A stretch of DNA of 64,000 nt from the NCBI GenBank assembly GCA_029204225.1, contig CM055099.1:43020597-43084596 (forward strand), read 5' to 3'. Within the stretch, counting starts at the first letter, position 1; each line of letters opens with the position of its first letter. Below are positions 9,720 to 20,240 of this stretch, one piece after another. The stretch is from Diphasiastrum complanatum (lineage: Eukaryota > Streptophyta > Lycopodiopsida > Lycopodiales > Lycopodiaceae). The notes under the pieces are model-generated. The model saw only the letters and a program-made list of their open reading frames with translations. It did not search any database and was not told where the DNA came from. Made by a program: the position numbers and the translations under genes.

Positions 9720-10568
9720 TGTGAAAGTACAGCAAAAAGGACCAAGAATGGATCCAAATCAGATTCACAAGTGTGATTGGGTGTTAGATTAGATTGATCT
9801 ACCAATCTACACAAGATTAGATAGCACTAGATCAAATCTACATCAACAAATCTAACAAGAACAATAAAATATGATCAGAACTTGTACTTGCTAGTTTCAC
9901 ACGTGTGAAGACCTGTCAGAGTATGGAATACCAGCAAATAATGAAGTACACTCAGCCTAGAAACCATTATAAGCATAAAATCACAAGACAAATGGAGAGA
10001 TTACTCAAGAAATGCACCAAAACCAAGATTTAGCTTTCTTGTCAATTATGGACAAATGAGCCACCATATATACACAAGAGCTGATGCTTACTCAGCTGAT
10101 TTGGCACGTGTGAGAGTTCCTACTCATCAAAGGATCCACCAATAATCATCAATACGGCACATGGACCAAGTTTCCTAACTTATAACCATCTCCCTGATTT
10201 TAGGCCAATTTTCCTAATTTATAGGGACTTGCACAAATATCTACTACAAGTTAGATCTCACTTACTACTGATGTTTTCACACATGTGAGAAATCCTTGTC
10301 ACGTGTGAGATCACTCCTATCCATGTGAAATAGCTTTTCCTACCAATAAAATGATGCCAAGTGGCATATAGCTAGAAAACTAGATTTTGGCCATTTTAGC
10401 CACTAGATCTCAAAATGAATGGTATGTACAGCCTATATGACTCATCTAAATGATAAATGAATTTATTTCACACGTGGGAACAGGCTCCACACATGTCTTA
10501 TGATGATATGTACTACTCATAATGGTATTCACAAGATATGATCAAGTTAGCTTTTGCCAATTTTAACA
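9720..10568 (-). repeat. 5' LTR of element H (849 bp)
   Basis: On the minus strand it runs from TGTTAAAATTGGC to TTTCACA. A TATA-like TATATATGGTGG lies near 10070. Several CAC(A/G)YGTG palindromes are present: near 9769, 9898, 10105, 10286, 10302, 10469 and 10490. The phrase CACACGTGGGAACAGGCTCC (10468-10487) is repeated on the opposite strand in the solo LTR at about 53080, so the two LTRs belong to one family. The right border is confirmed by the AGATC duplication at 10569-10573. Confidence 0.88.
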
Positions 10569-10994
10569 AGATCTTATCCAAAGTGGATATGGATAAGTAC
10601 AATGAGCTGTCCCACACGTGCTGGATGCAGCTTAGAGAGAGATTATGGTGATTTTGTACTTGATCCATGATGGATCCATTTTTGTGCTAATGATGAGAAA
10701 TCTTGGTTTGTGGAGCTATCATTGTGTTTTGACTCTCTTAAGCACTTTCTTTATGGATGAATGCTTAGTAAATGATAAGTAAACTATTTCTCTGTTATCA
10801 GGCATACAGTAGCTGTACTTCACATGTGTGAAGCCGTGGATCATCTTTTTTTATTGTTCTTGCTTGGACTCACAAAGATTGTCAAGTAGAAGCTAGATTT
10901 GGAAGCTAGTCTTGATATAAATCAAGATCCCAAGATACCAATCACTCTTTGTGATCATTTGTAGATCAATTTCAGTCCTTAAACTCTGAAAGCA
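10569..10994 (+). repeat. right part of the copia G LTR
   Basis: The phrases GATCTTATCCAAAGTGGATA, GTACAATGAGCTGTCCCACA and TTATTGTTCTTGCTTGGA match the copia F LTR on the other strand (about 58083-58570) in the same order. The LTR ends CTCTGAAAGCA immediately before a primer-site-like sequence. Palindromes occur at 10613 (CACACGTG) and 10821 (CACATGTGTG). Together with 5721-5745 it forms the G LTR split by H. Confidence 0.8.
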
Positions 10995-11007
10995 TTGGTG
11001 CTAGAGC
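10995..11007 (+). promoter_or_regulatory. decayed primer binding site of copia G
   Basis: The sequence TTGGTGCTAGAGC resembles TTGGTATCAGAGC with three adjacent changes, and it directly follows the LTR end. The leader then runs to the gag ATG at 11529-11553 and includes another CACATGTGTG palindrome at 11091. Confidence 0.55.
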
Positions 11008-11528
11008 ACTTTGAAGGAGGGCGACCTTTTTTAATAGTTTACTTGTCATGTTAAGGTTCAGATTAGTGTGTAAAGTTCAGACGTACTTCTCACATGTGTG
11101 AGAGGCTGCTGGAGTTGTACTTTCGCCAAAACTTTGTGTTTTTTCAAAATTTGAGCTTCAAACAAGTTGTGTAGAGTGAAACTAGTGATGTGCTTATGAA
11201 AAACCATTGTTTCCATTATAGATTTGATGAGTGAATGGTGTTAGAATCTTATTAAACCTAAAAATCCTTGTGAGAGAGTTTGAGGCTTATGTTTTTTGGT
11301 TTAAGAGTGAAACTAAAACCAATTCTAAACACCATAGGAAGGCATTGGCACTTCCAAAAATCAAATACAAGGTTCTAAGTGAATAGATTGTGTAGAATAC
11401 ACTTTCCCAAATCTTTTTTAGCTCAAGATCATTATAGATCTTGCTTCTTGATTCTAGTGAGATTCAAGAGAGTAGCATTTTAGCTAAATTCTGAGAAAGG
11501 AAGAAGGGAGAGCCTTTGAATAGTACAT

Positions 11529-12122
11529 TTGTTGTACTTGTTACTAGATAGAATGGATTCAATTGGAGCCTATTTTCTTGAGGCTAGTGAAAGGCCAAAT
11601 TCTAATAATTATTCAACTTGGAAAGTAAGAATGGAGTCACTACTTGTGCTCCAAGATATGTTTGATCTTGTCATAGGAGAGGAAGAAGAACCTCAAGGAG
11701 GGCAAGATCAAATGAGGTACAAAATGAGAGCTAGACTAGCATTACATTGCTTGAAAATGAATTTTAGTAATGAACTTCTAAAGGAAGTAGCATCTTGTAC
11801 CTCGGCCAAGGAGGCATGGAACTACCTCAAAGGGATTTATGAATCCAAAAATGCCTCTAGAGTGCTTATGATTAGAAACAAAGTTCTTCAAAGCATTAGA
11901 GGGAGTGATGAGGGTGCTCAAGAGTATGTCTTGAGAATAAAATCTCTCAACAAAGAACTTTCCATCATTAGTGAGGGTATTCATGATGATGAACTTGTTC
12001 AAATCATTTTGAATGGTCTTGGAGATGAGTTCTCCAATCTTGTACAAAGCTTTGCTATTCAAGATGCACTACCTTCCATTGACAAGCTTCATAGTGTGCT
12101 TGTGACCGAGGAAAAAACTCCG
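11529..12122 (+). pseudogene. copia G gag, N-terminal part, cut by gypsy I
   Basis: The sequence carries features of the copia gag (UBN2-type) domain: NSNNYSTWKVRMESLL near the N-terminus, ALHCLKM, AKEAWNYLKGIYE, LRIKSLNKEL, and DELVQIILNGLGDEFSNLV near residue 165. It ends after LHSVLVTEEK, where such proteins normally continue for another 50-100 residues to a zinc knuckle. From about 12123 the frame reads into a different repeat, the LTR of gypsy I, and stops at 12233. The likely start is the ATG at 11529 or the in-frame ATG at 11553 (MDSIGAYF). No zinc knuckle or pol of this element was found downstream. Confidence 0.8.
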
Positions 12123-12891
12123 TGGCATTTGTTTTGTAAGACCACGTATGACTATCTGTCAATAAACTTCAAGCCATGGCATGTGTTTTGTAAGTCCATG
12201 AGTAGAAGCTTAAATGATAATAAAATAGCTTAAACTTAGATTTAGAACTTAGACTTAGGAAACTTAAGACTAGAAATATTTGATCTTAAGTTTTCCTAAG
12301 TTAAGAAATTGGAAGCTCTAAATCCTAAGTTAGAAGTTCTTGAAAAGCTAGAAACAGATTAGTCCCATAAGTTAGTAGACACTTATGGAAGACCCTCCTT
12401 TCCATAAAAGGAGAGGTATTTGCATTGTAACCAACACTTTTGAGATTAAGCTATCTTGCTCTCTATTTTGGAGAATTATCATTCTATGTCATTTGTGTTC
12501 CCTTTGGAAAGGCGCATAGCTTGAGGGAAGGTGTTCGGGCCTCCTCTTGTCTCTTTTTCATCGGTTTATTGTGGCATGTTCTTTATTGCCTATTTGCTTA
12601 ATATTAGTTGCAATGTTATTTTATTACCCTTTGGGTGTCAAGTAGAATTTAGATTAAACACCTTGCTAGTTGGGTAAGCCTTAGCAAGGGTTTGTATTTT
12701 GTCACCTTAGATAGTTTCATTTCCGTTTTGAGCACTAGTTGGGTAAGCCTTAGTGCTTCTGTCATTACTTCTTAGTTTCGCATTTCTATTTGAACCTTGG
12801 TAGAAACTTAAAAAGTAAACGAATCTCTACATCCCTATACTACACCTATAAGTAGATCTAGCCACCGCACACACTAGAAATACTTCCAACA
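12123..12891 (+). repeat. 5' LTR of gypsy I
   Basis: The right border is firm: TACTTCCAACA precedes TTGGCGCCGTTGCCG. The left border is set at the TG of TGGCATTTG because the copia G gag frame loses sense there. The first 115 bp (12118-12235) recur almost unchanged at 46617-46731. Inside are two direct copies of TTGTTTTGTAAG/ATGTGTTTTGTAAG 51 bp apart and the phrase AGTTGGGTAAGCCTTAG twice (about 12670 and 12735). Confidence 0.75.
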
Positions 12892-12892
12892 T

Positions 12893-12906
12893 TGGCGCCG
12901 TTGCCG
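12893..12906 (+). promoter_or_regulatory. primer binding site of gypsy I (tRNA-Asp type)
   Basis: TGGCGCCGTTGCCG is complementary to the 3' end of plant tRNA-Asp (ending in CGGCAACGGCGCCA). This is the primer used by several gypsy lineages. It sits one base after the LTR end. Confidence 0.85.
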
Positions 12907-13640
12907 CTTTTAAAGTACTTTTTTACCTAGCTTCTGCTCCTTTTTCTTTTGTCTTTTTTTTTTTTTGCTTCCGTGTTGTATGTTTGCTTGATTGCTTGTC
13001 TCTATCTACCAACAAACAGCACGCGTCGTCTCTCCAGGTCCTTCACGAGCTACGGAGCAACTTCTCAAATCGGGGGGAAGCAACAAAAGAGTCAACTTGG
13101 GCATTTTCTTCAAAAGAAGTGACCCAAGTGACTTTTTCACAACCAAAAAGGTATATCAAAATTCGCCAGTCTGTCTGCAACCCTAACAGACCTTGATCTT
13201 TCATTTTATTACCTCCACGAATTCTGACCACAGTCATATTTTGAGAAAACAGTCTGATATACTGTCAAAATCCCTTATTTCTCATCAAAATTTGTCCTAG
13301 AATTCGTCGACTTCACTGAGGCTAGATCTCATTAAGATCAGTCATTCAGCAGCTCCGCGAATTCTATCTCACAGATCCAGAAAATCTAAAAAAATCACTA
13401 TCTGACATTCAGGAGCCTTTTTCAAAATTTGTGAGTATTACAGTTAGATTTATCTACCTCTCCACGATTTCTCAGCCTGTTCGCGAATTCTATAACAATC
13501 AAAAAGACCAGTTTTTGTCCTACACTATCCATTCTGCAAGCAAACTGCCCTTTTTGTCAAGTACAGTCTTGTCCTGCTCATCTATATTCTGCATCATGTC
13601 TTGCGATTGTGCTGAATCTTCTAATCCGACTCCTCCATGA
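12907..13640 (+). other. gypsy I leader, with recurring GAATTC phrases
   Basis: This is the untranslated leader before gag. A phrase around CGCGAATTCTAT recurs in diverged form near 13213, 13301, 13356 and 13472, roughly every 60-120 bp. Short ORFs here have no family resemblance. The gag frame is open only from about 13641. Confidence 0.5.
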
Positions 13641-14546
13641 ATGGCATGGAGAATTCCACGTATCGATGCACCAAAGTATGATGGCGAATCTGACCCAGTC
13701 CAATTTCTCCAAGACTTTGATAATGCATGCCGTTTTTATGGAGATACCTTTGAAACTGAAAAGCTTCGTCTCTTTCTCATGATACTCTATGGCACCGCCA
13801 AGAAGTGGTACTTGAAACTTGAAGCTCCTGATCTTGCTTCTTGGACCACTCTCAAGGACGCTCTCATCAAGCGTTTCAAACCATCCAAACTGACTCAGAG
13901 CCCTTTCATTCAAATTACTCATATCAAGATGCGTCGCGAAGAGTCTGTTCAAAACTACATTGAGCTTTTTAAATGTCTCAAAGTAGAATGTGTTGATGAA
14001 AATATCACTAAACGAATGGCCATAAAACTATTTTTAGTTGGATTGCCAAAAAACATCCGCCGTGAACTCAAACCAATTGACATTTATGATCAACTTAAAG
14101 ATCTGATGACTGATGCTATCCGTGAAGAAGACGAAGGTTCTGACGATGACTTTGACAATCGTGAAAAGAAATCTAAGAATTCGGACCGTCCTAATCACCC
14201 AAAATCTGATAATATTGCTCAGTCTTCTGAACTTCTACATCAAATGGAAACCTGGCAAAAAGTCCAACAATCTCATATAGATAAACTCACTGCCGATTTC
14301 CAAACCGCCATGAAACAGATTGTTGAGAAATCCTTTCCAACAAAGAAAAATGTCTGGTGTCCAATCTGCTCACAGCATCACACTGCTAATGAATGGCCTC
14401 AACTACAAAATCATTTCCCAGCAGCCACCAGACCAACTATCCATCGAGCTAACCTCCCGTACCGGCCACAACAACCTCTACCACGACCAGGGGTTTACCA
14501 ACCACGACCACCTGCACCAAATCAATACCCATCCCCACGTCAATAG
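13641..14546 (+). pseudogene. gypsy I gag (Retrotrans_gag)
   Basis: Its 301 residues match the classic gypsy capsid domain: PKYDGESDPVQFLQDFDNAC at 11-30, LMILYGTAKKWYLKL at about 46-60, WTTLKDALIKRF at 69-80, IKMRREESVQNYIELFK at about 98-114 and LFLVGLPKNIRREL near 135. An acidic stretch follows, then VWCPICSQHHTANEWPQ, a CCHC knuckle whose last Cys reads Trp. The ORF stops at a TAG (14544-14546). Beyond it the same frame continues in sense (FVVSQPAPQNVVHYL and on) to about 14746, so the TAG is a nonsense mutation. The start is the first ATG of the block (MAWRIPR). Confidence 0.88.
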
Positions 14547-14746
14547 TTTGTTGTTAGTCAACCTGCCCCACAAAATGTTGTCCATTATCTTGATCCGAAT
14601 ACCATCGATCCGTCCACCTACTATGTGGAAGATAATACTCAACCGCAATACTCTACTGAAATGGTTGTTTATTATACCTATGATTCTAATGCTCAACCGG
14701 TGGATCCCAATGCCCAAAGCATGTTTTCTGTTTGTAGTGCTGTGTA

Positions 14747-15490
14747 GCATGATTTGTGTTCCTGTGCAAAGCAAATTCTAAGTTGGTATTAGAGCCATAC
14801 AGGGAGTGTACATAGTACAACATCGCCGTCGAAGAGAGCTTCAGGAGAAGAGTAGTCTTCTGAGAGTTTGAGGTTTACGACAGGCTGAAGACGGAAAAAA
14901 AAGTCACTGTATAGACAGTTGTTAGGCATAAAGGGATTGCAGAGGAGCCGCAAAGAGCAGTGATAGTGGCCATAGCAATTGACAGGGTAGCATTTGGTGA
15001 AAAACTGAGAAAATTATAAATTTATCAGCTTCGGTGGAGTTTTGAAGCTTTCTCTGCAAAGTTGAACCGTGTGTGGTGAAATCCTTACCAAATCGTATGT
15101 CATCAGTCCCATCAGATTGGTAGGACTAGGGCGACCTCAAGGAGGTTGAATTTGTAAGAAAAAAAAACTCAGAATAAAACTGAGAATTGCTTGGAAAAGA
15201 GCTGAAGAAGAGTTTCTTGGTAAAAATCAAAAAACTGTTGGAAAAACCAGTTGTTCTCAGTCGTTCCAAGGCCAAATATAGATCTGAAAAGTTCCTCTAG
15301 GACGCAGAGATAAGGCGCAGCTAGCTACAGATTCAGATTGGATCTAAAACGCCCCAGAATCGTGCAAGAACAAGCTGATTTGGCTTGAAAAGAAGCAAGA
15401 AATCAGGAAAGAGGAGGAGAGGTCGTGGAGGCCGTGATGACTGGTTGCGCACTTCAAAACCAAAGAACACATAGTGTTCCAAAGTGAGAC
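14747..15490 (+). other. LTR-less copia-type leader inside gypsy I
   Basis: The gag frame breaks off near 14746, and gypsy-like reading resumes only after about 15570 (ADKHPSIRCPDK). In between, TTGGTATTAGAGCC (14783-14796) is a one-mismatch initiator-Met primer site, followed by a purine-rich leader-like stretch without ORFs. This looks like the start of a copia internal region without its LTR. How it came to be embedded in gypsy I is unclear. An insertion followed by deletion is the simplest idea. Confidence 0.45.
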
Positions 15491-15880
15491 GTGCCTGCAA
15501 GCGCGTGGATCAGCGCACAAAAGCGCCTAGGACCATCGGATCTCCAGTCACATAGATCTGTGGTAAAGATCGAGCCTTACAACACAAACCAAGTTGTCTT
15601 TGCCGCACATCAACTACCCACAATACGAGAATGCTTTATTTATGCAGATAAACATCCTAGTATTCGTTGCCCAGATAAACTCCGCTTTCCTCCAGCTTGT
15701 GAAAACTGTGGTATTGAACATCACGTGAAGGACTGCCCATCCCGATCTAAACCAACCACTCCTGTCTGTTCAGTGCAAGTAGAAACCTTACCAATCGAAA
15801 CACATCCTGCTTGGGTCTTGACTCGGGCACAAACCCAACGCCAAACCCCTACACTTGCACCTAGCAAAATTCAACCGTAG
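15491..15880 (+). pseudogene. gypsy I gag C-terminal zinc knuckle region
   Basis: From about residue 37 on, the translation (HQLPTIRECFIYADKHPS, then CENCGIEHHVKDCPS) gives a C-x2-C-x4-H-x4-C zinc knuckle of gag type. A Pro/Thr-rich linker leads towards the protease. The first 25-30 residues belong to the inserted leader. The frame ends at TAG 15878. Confidence 0.6.
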
Positions 15881-16165
15881 GCGGTTCCTCCAAGTGATGA
15901 TTCAACCCCGATAGTTTATCCTCACTCATCTGAAGAAATTCGGCTGCATCATGAGTATCGCCAGCAAATCCGCAATGCCGACCAACAATGTTCCTCTTCC
16001 CATAAAGTACCTCACAAGCCCTTTGAAAGCAAAACCCTTGAAGGTACCAAAGTTTGGGGAGATTTACTACAAGCCAATGTCACCCTTCCCTTCCATGTAC
16101 TCTGGAAGCATGCTGGCCAGTGGAAACAACAGATCCAATCCAATACCACCACCACTATTGACAAG

Positions 16166-16560
16166 TTGCCTGAAATGCCCTTACATCTAACCAGTCCACT
16201 CAGCGAACGAGGCAACATCAAAATCCCAGCTACCCATCATCAATCCCGTGAAGTTTTAGCAGTACTCGATGGAGGTTTCGGGGTTAATATCATTTCCACA
16301 TCTCTCATAATAGAATGGAATCTGAGAGACAAGCTAGCCAAACCTACTTGTCAGCTTTGAATGGCTGATCAAAGTGTAGTCCGACCTACCGGTTTCCTTC
16401 CGCACGTGCTGATCAAACTAGGAGGTCTTAAGTTTTCTGTTGATCTTGTAGTACTTGATATTCCCAATAATGCCTATTCTTATGAATTACTACTTGGTCG
16501 TCCGTGGCTCACCAATGCATGAGTCGTTCATGACTGGAACAAAGGCCGAGTCACTTTTGG
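16166..16560 (+). pseudogene. gypsy I aspartic protease
   Basis: VLAVLDGGFGVNIIS near 16256-16300 corresponds to the D(S/T)G active-site loop of retropepsins, with DGG in place of the usual D-S/T-G. After a TGA at about 16358 the same frame continues MADQSVVRPTGFL, then IKLGGLKFSVDLVVLDI and YSYELLLGRPWLTN, the typical flap and ILGRPWL-like end of plant gypsy proteases. A second TGA follows directly. Both TGAs could come from CGA (Arg) by one C-to-T change. The enzyme is inactive. Confidence 0.75.
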
Positions 16561-17640
16561 TAATCGTGAGAGTTCTGTCACCATTGACTCAATGGGTAAA
16601 CTCAAACCTGCACACATCCATGACGAGGGATCCTCAACCACCAACTCAGTATTTGAGCCATACCAGTTTAGCCACGAAAAATGTCATTATGTTAAATCTA
16701 CTGATATCATAAACTGGAGTCACAGTCTAGCTACCATTGATTGTGTGAATGCCGATTACTGTGCTCAACATCAAGATAATTGTACCTCTCCACACCCGAT
16801 CTATCACGACCAATTACCTGATCTGGATACACCCATCATCAATATCAATTTTATTGATATTCTTCCACACCATGATGAGCTGCTAAATGTTGCATGGCTA
16901 CCTACTAATGAATCATACGATTTATTCATTGATGACGAGAACGTCTTACAAATTTAGAATTGCCCAGAAGATATGGACATTTCTGATATTCATATCCTCA
17001 ATGAAAGCACTTCCCCCGAAGACCTATCCGCAACATGCTTCCAAGGTGGAATCCGTTGCCAAGGTTGCAATTGATAAACCTGAGACAAAATTCTACCGTC
17101 CCAAACGTCCACACTATCCATGGGATCTCTGTGAGGAGGAGACTATCTTTCAAATTGATGACGAGATCCTCCATGACATACCAACTGTCTCTCCACCACC
17201 GAAACCTCAACCACGTGGTCATACTATGAAAGAGAAAATGAAAAAACCACTTCAAATTCAATCGCCGGGTGACCTCACAATTGTTTGAGAAGTTCCTGAA
17301 ATTGCCTCTAGCCCTACACCAGTCCCCGCAAAAGCACCATCTCGACAAGATAAAGGCAAGGCCCCCCTCAAATCTCCAGCCCATGATGTTCCTGCATACT
17401 TTAAGGACTATACGATCAAGGATGTCACAACCAAATTACCCCAAGCTCAACATGAGCCCACTAGTAATTCACCCTATGAAGGCCTTGCACAAACCATAAC
17501 TCCTTCCCTTGAGTGAGCCAAATGAAACCAACGAATATCTTGTCCACGTCGGAGCTCATCTCAATCGCGAACAACGAAGACGGCTTGAAAAGCTCCTGCG
17601 AAAATATCGACATATCTTTGCCTAGACCTATAAAGACAAT
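16561..17640 (+). pseudogene. gypsy I spacer and start of the reverse transcriptase region
   Basis: Acidic, Asp/His-rich reading in one frame (16592-16957) and Pro/Lys-rich reading in another (16887-17288) are joined by a frameshift and interrupted by TAG and TGA codons. Near 17512-17640 the sequence reads LSEPNETNEYLVHVGAHLN, then RRRLEKLLRKYRHIFA, stop, TYKDN. This is the conserved approach to the gypsy reverse transcriptase domain, where the stop stands for Trp. All polymerase motifs downstream are absent because the element ends here. Confidence 0.65.
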
Positions 17641-18500
17641 TTCTGTACATAGTTTTGGTACTAGAGTTTCACACGTGTGAACCAGGCCTAAAAAATTTTA
17701 TTTACTGTATTTTTTCAGTATAAAGAAGTGTCAAAATTCAAACCCTTTGAAATGAGTCCATTTTGACGTATTTTGGTCATATATGTCATGTTTGGCTATT
17801 TTTTTTATATAGGGAATATTTAGGGTCAAGTACCGTTTAGAGAGAGGAGAGAGAGTCATCTTCCTCATCCATAAATAGTAGAAAATGTGTGGAGAAACAT
17901 GTTGGAAAAATTTATTGTATTGTTGAGAGAGATCAATAGATCATTGTCATAGTTTCTTCCCCCATTGAGAGCATTGCTTTGTGTATTGTCTTCAAGCTTT
18001 TGTGTATGATCTTAAGAGGTTTCCAAAAGTGGTAGTTTGTTGTTGGGAGCCCTGTTTGCTGATATTTTTTACTGTCATCAGTACCTGTTATTAGTTTCTT
18101 TTGTCTCTTAAATGCTTTGTCAAGTTATGTGTATCAAAGGTAGCATTAGGATGCTTTGCCATTTCTAGCAAAGATCTTAGACAAGTATTTTGAGAGTTTG
18201 AATCCATTCAAGATTCACCTTTTCCACATGGTGGATGAACACTCTCTTTTGTGAAAGAACACTCTCCTTAAGTGGATGAACCTTCTCCTTAAGTGGATGA
18301 CAAATACTCTTTGAGTGATTTTGTATTTCTCCAAAAGGCTGAGCAAGGCTCCCACTTGGATGAAAGATCCTCGTTTGGGGAACAGATTGTTAGCAATCTT
18401 TTGCATAAATTTTGGTGTACTTTGTTGAGCATGTAAGTAACTATCCTTATGTAATTTGATTGGATCATTTGTTGGAAGGTTTTAACCATTATGCAAATGT
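17641..18500 (+). repeat. LTR-like fragment of unknown element
   Basis: The stretch starts abruptly after gypsy I. It contains the palindrome TTTCACACGTGTGAA (17668-17682), a TATAAATAG-like phrase (CATAAATAGTAG near 17870) and GA-rich DNA, all typical of an LTR. Near 18200-18310, CTCCTTAAGTGGATGA is repeated. It does not match the LTR of the following copia A. It may be a remnant of the CACACGTGTG family. Confidence 0.4.
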
Positions 18501-19530
18501 GTTTTCAGGTTCTTCTCTCTTCACGAAAAGAAAGAAGAAGAACAAAAACAAGCCAAGATTCGAGAAGACGAAGTCCTCAAATCAACAATCTTCTTCCTGC
18601 GATCACTGCCACAAACCAAGCCATACGGCCAACAAATGTTGGTTCAATCCAACAATACCTTGCATGCACTACAAGAAGAAAGGGCATTCTGCATACGACT
18701 GCAGATTTAACCCAAAAAGGAAAAACAAAGTTGAAAAGGCAAATGTTGCAGAGTCATCAAAGGATGCTGAAAGAGGTGACGAAGTTTTCACGATACTCGA
18801 CGAAGCTTCGACAAGCTACTCTGAACACGACTACGATGTAGTCATCGATTTAGGAGCAACATCTAACATAACCTGCAACAAGAAGATCTTGATCAACTTT
18901 CACGAACTCGAAAACGACAGAGCAATGATTCTAGGCAATGGAAGTAGACACGATGTCAAAGGCATCGGCTCTCTACAACTACAAACACTGTCAGACCAAG
19001 AAGAGCTGCCAGGAGCACTCTATGTGCCCTCACTCAGAAAGAATCTGCTATTTGTATCCAAGATGGCAGATCTAGGCATTCGAGTTTTGTTCAACGGCAA
19101 CACTTGCCGTATGATCGAGAAGATGAAAAACAACTTGTTGACGGTCGAATGCAGAGAAGGAAATCTCTACCAGACCAAAATAATCAGCAACTCTGAAAGC
19201 ATATTAAATGCTTCAGAAAATGAAGATCAGCTCTGGCATAGTAGAATGTATCATCTAAACATGCGGAGCCTGTATGACATGAGCAGAAAGGACATTGTCA
19301 TAGGTCTCAAGAATTCAAGGCCAGAGGCTGAATTCTGCGAAATCGTCCACTCTGATGTGTGTGGACCGATGAAAACAGATTTGCTCTCAGGTTCGAGATA
19401 TTTTCTAACGTTCATAGATTATTATAGCCGAATGACCATGATTCACTACTTGAAGAAGAAATCTAATGTATTCAATTCTTTCAAGAAGTTCGTGGCATTC
19501 GTAGAGCGACACACCTCGAAAAAGATATAG
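18460..19530 (+). pseudogene. copia A: gag zinc knuckles, protease, integrase start
   Basis: The order is two knuckles (CDHCHKPSHTANKC and CMHYKKKGHSAYDC), a protease with VVIDLGATSNIT (usual DSGA; Ser changed to Leu), a GAG-pre-integrase block (LWHSRMYHLNMRSLYDMS), then IVHSDVCGPM and YFLTFIDYYSRM of the integrase core. The CxxC part of the integrase zinc site is missing between ...AEFCE and IVHSD; both borders resemble EFCE, which suggests a deletion between short repeats. The first 10-15 residues of the ORF lie in foreign DNA. Gag proper is absent. The ORF ends at a TAG (19528) inside the integrase. Confidence 0.85.
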
Positions 19531-20240
19531 ATCCTTAGATCTGACAATGGAGGTGAATACAAAAACACAGAATTCTCAAGATTCTATGAAGAACAGGGGA
19601 TCGAACACCAGTTCACTCATGCATACACACTAGAATACAATGGTGTGACAGAAAGAAGAAACAGAACGCTAGTCGAAGGAGCCAGATGCATGATGGCACA
19701 AGCTCAATTGCCAGGTCAATTCTAGACCGAGGCAATAGCTGTAGCTGTACACCTGTAGAACAAATCTACAACGACAACACTGGAGAACAAAACACCATAC
19801 GAAATGTGGACAGGCAGAAAGTCTGATCTGTCATACGTACGAGTGTTTGGATGTGCAGCATACAAGCACATTTCAAAGGAAAAGAGAAACAAGCTCGATG
19901 ACAAATCTGAAAAAACAATCATGGTCGGCTACTTGAACGGAACACATGTGTACTGACTCTACGATCCAACCACGAACAAGGTTGTTTCGAGTAGAGATGT
20001 GAAGTTCGACGAGTCCACATTCCGTGGACTGAAAGACTAAAGAGGCCATGAGATTTTCACACTGCTGCCTATTCAAGAAGGAGATCGAGGACATACACCA
20101 AATCAGAATGCAGAGCCCCAGATTCCAGAGCAGCAGGAAGCAGCGGATCGACCCCACGAACAATAAATGTTTGAGCAACGACAAAACGAACCTCGAAGGT
20201 TAACAAGACAAAAAAGACCTCCAGACCGCTATTCTGACAA
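19531..20240 (+). pseudogene. copia A: integrase remainder and linker
   Basis: The same frame continues ILRSDNGGEYKNTEFS (second catalytic Asp), then EYNGVTERRNRTLVEGARCM (catalytic Glu region) and TPYEMWTGRKSDLSYVRVFG, VSSRDVKFDES. Stops interrupt it at about 19722 (TAG for Trp), 19755 (TAG for Gln), 19953 (TGA for Arg) and 20038 (TAA, possibly for Gln). Every change fits one C-to-T transition on one strand. The protein is not functional. Confidence 0.8.

Larger units (their letters stand above)
5746..10568 (-). mobile_element. element H: non-autonomous LTR retrotransposon nested in G
   Basis: The complete insertion is 4823 bp. Its 5' LTR (minus strand) is 10568-9720 and is followed by a primer binding site at 9719-9708. 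A long leader with degenerate repeats comes next, then three minus-strand ORFs (8052-7657, 7636-7328, 7401-6217). The 3' LTR is cut short (6141-5746). AGATC is present on both sides (5741-5745 and 10569-10573) as a 5-bp target duplication, and the flanks rejoin into the LTR of element G. The LTRs begin TGTTAAAATT and end TTTCACA on the minus strand. No protease, integrase or reverse transcriptase is visible. The LTR family is shared with copia elements G and F, so H probably depends on them for mobilisation. By eye the two LTR copies differ at about 13 of 396 sites, so the insertion is moderately young. Confidence 0.85.
12123..17640 (+). mobile_element. gypsy element I, 3'-truncated
   Basis: The layout is LTR (12123-12891), tRNA-Asp-type primer site, long leader, gag (13641), a foreign leader insertion (about 14747-15490), gag/protease (15491-16560), a spacer and the first residues of the reverse transcriptase domain (to 17640). 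The sequence then changes abruptly to unrelated LTR-like DNA. The rest of pol and the 3' LTR are missing. The LTR starts inside the copia G gag, so I is younger than G. The primer type and gag fit a Tat/Athila-like non-chromovirus lineage, which is my inference. Confidence 0.75.
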
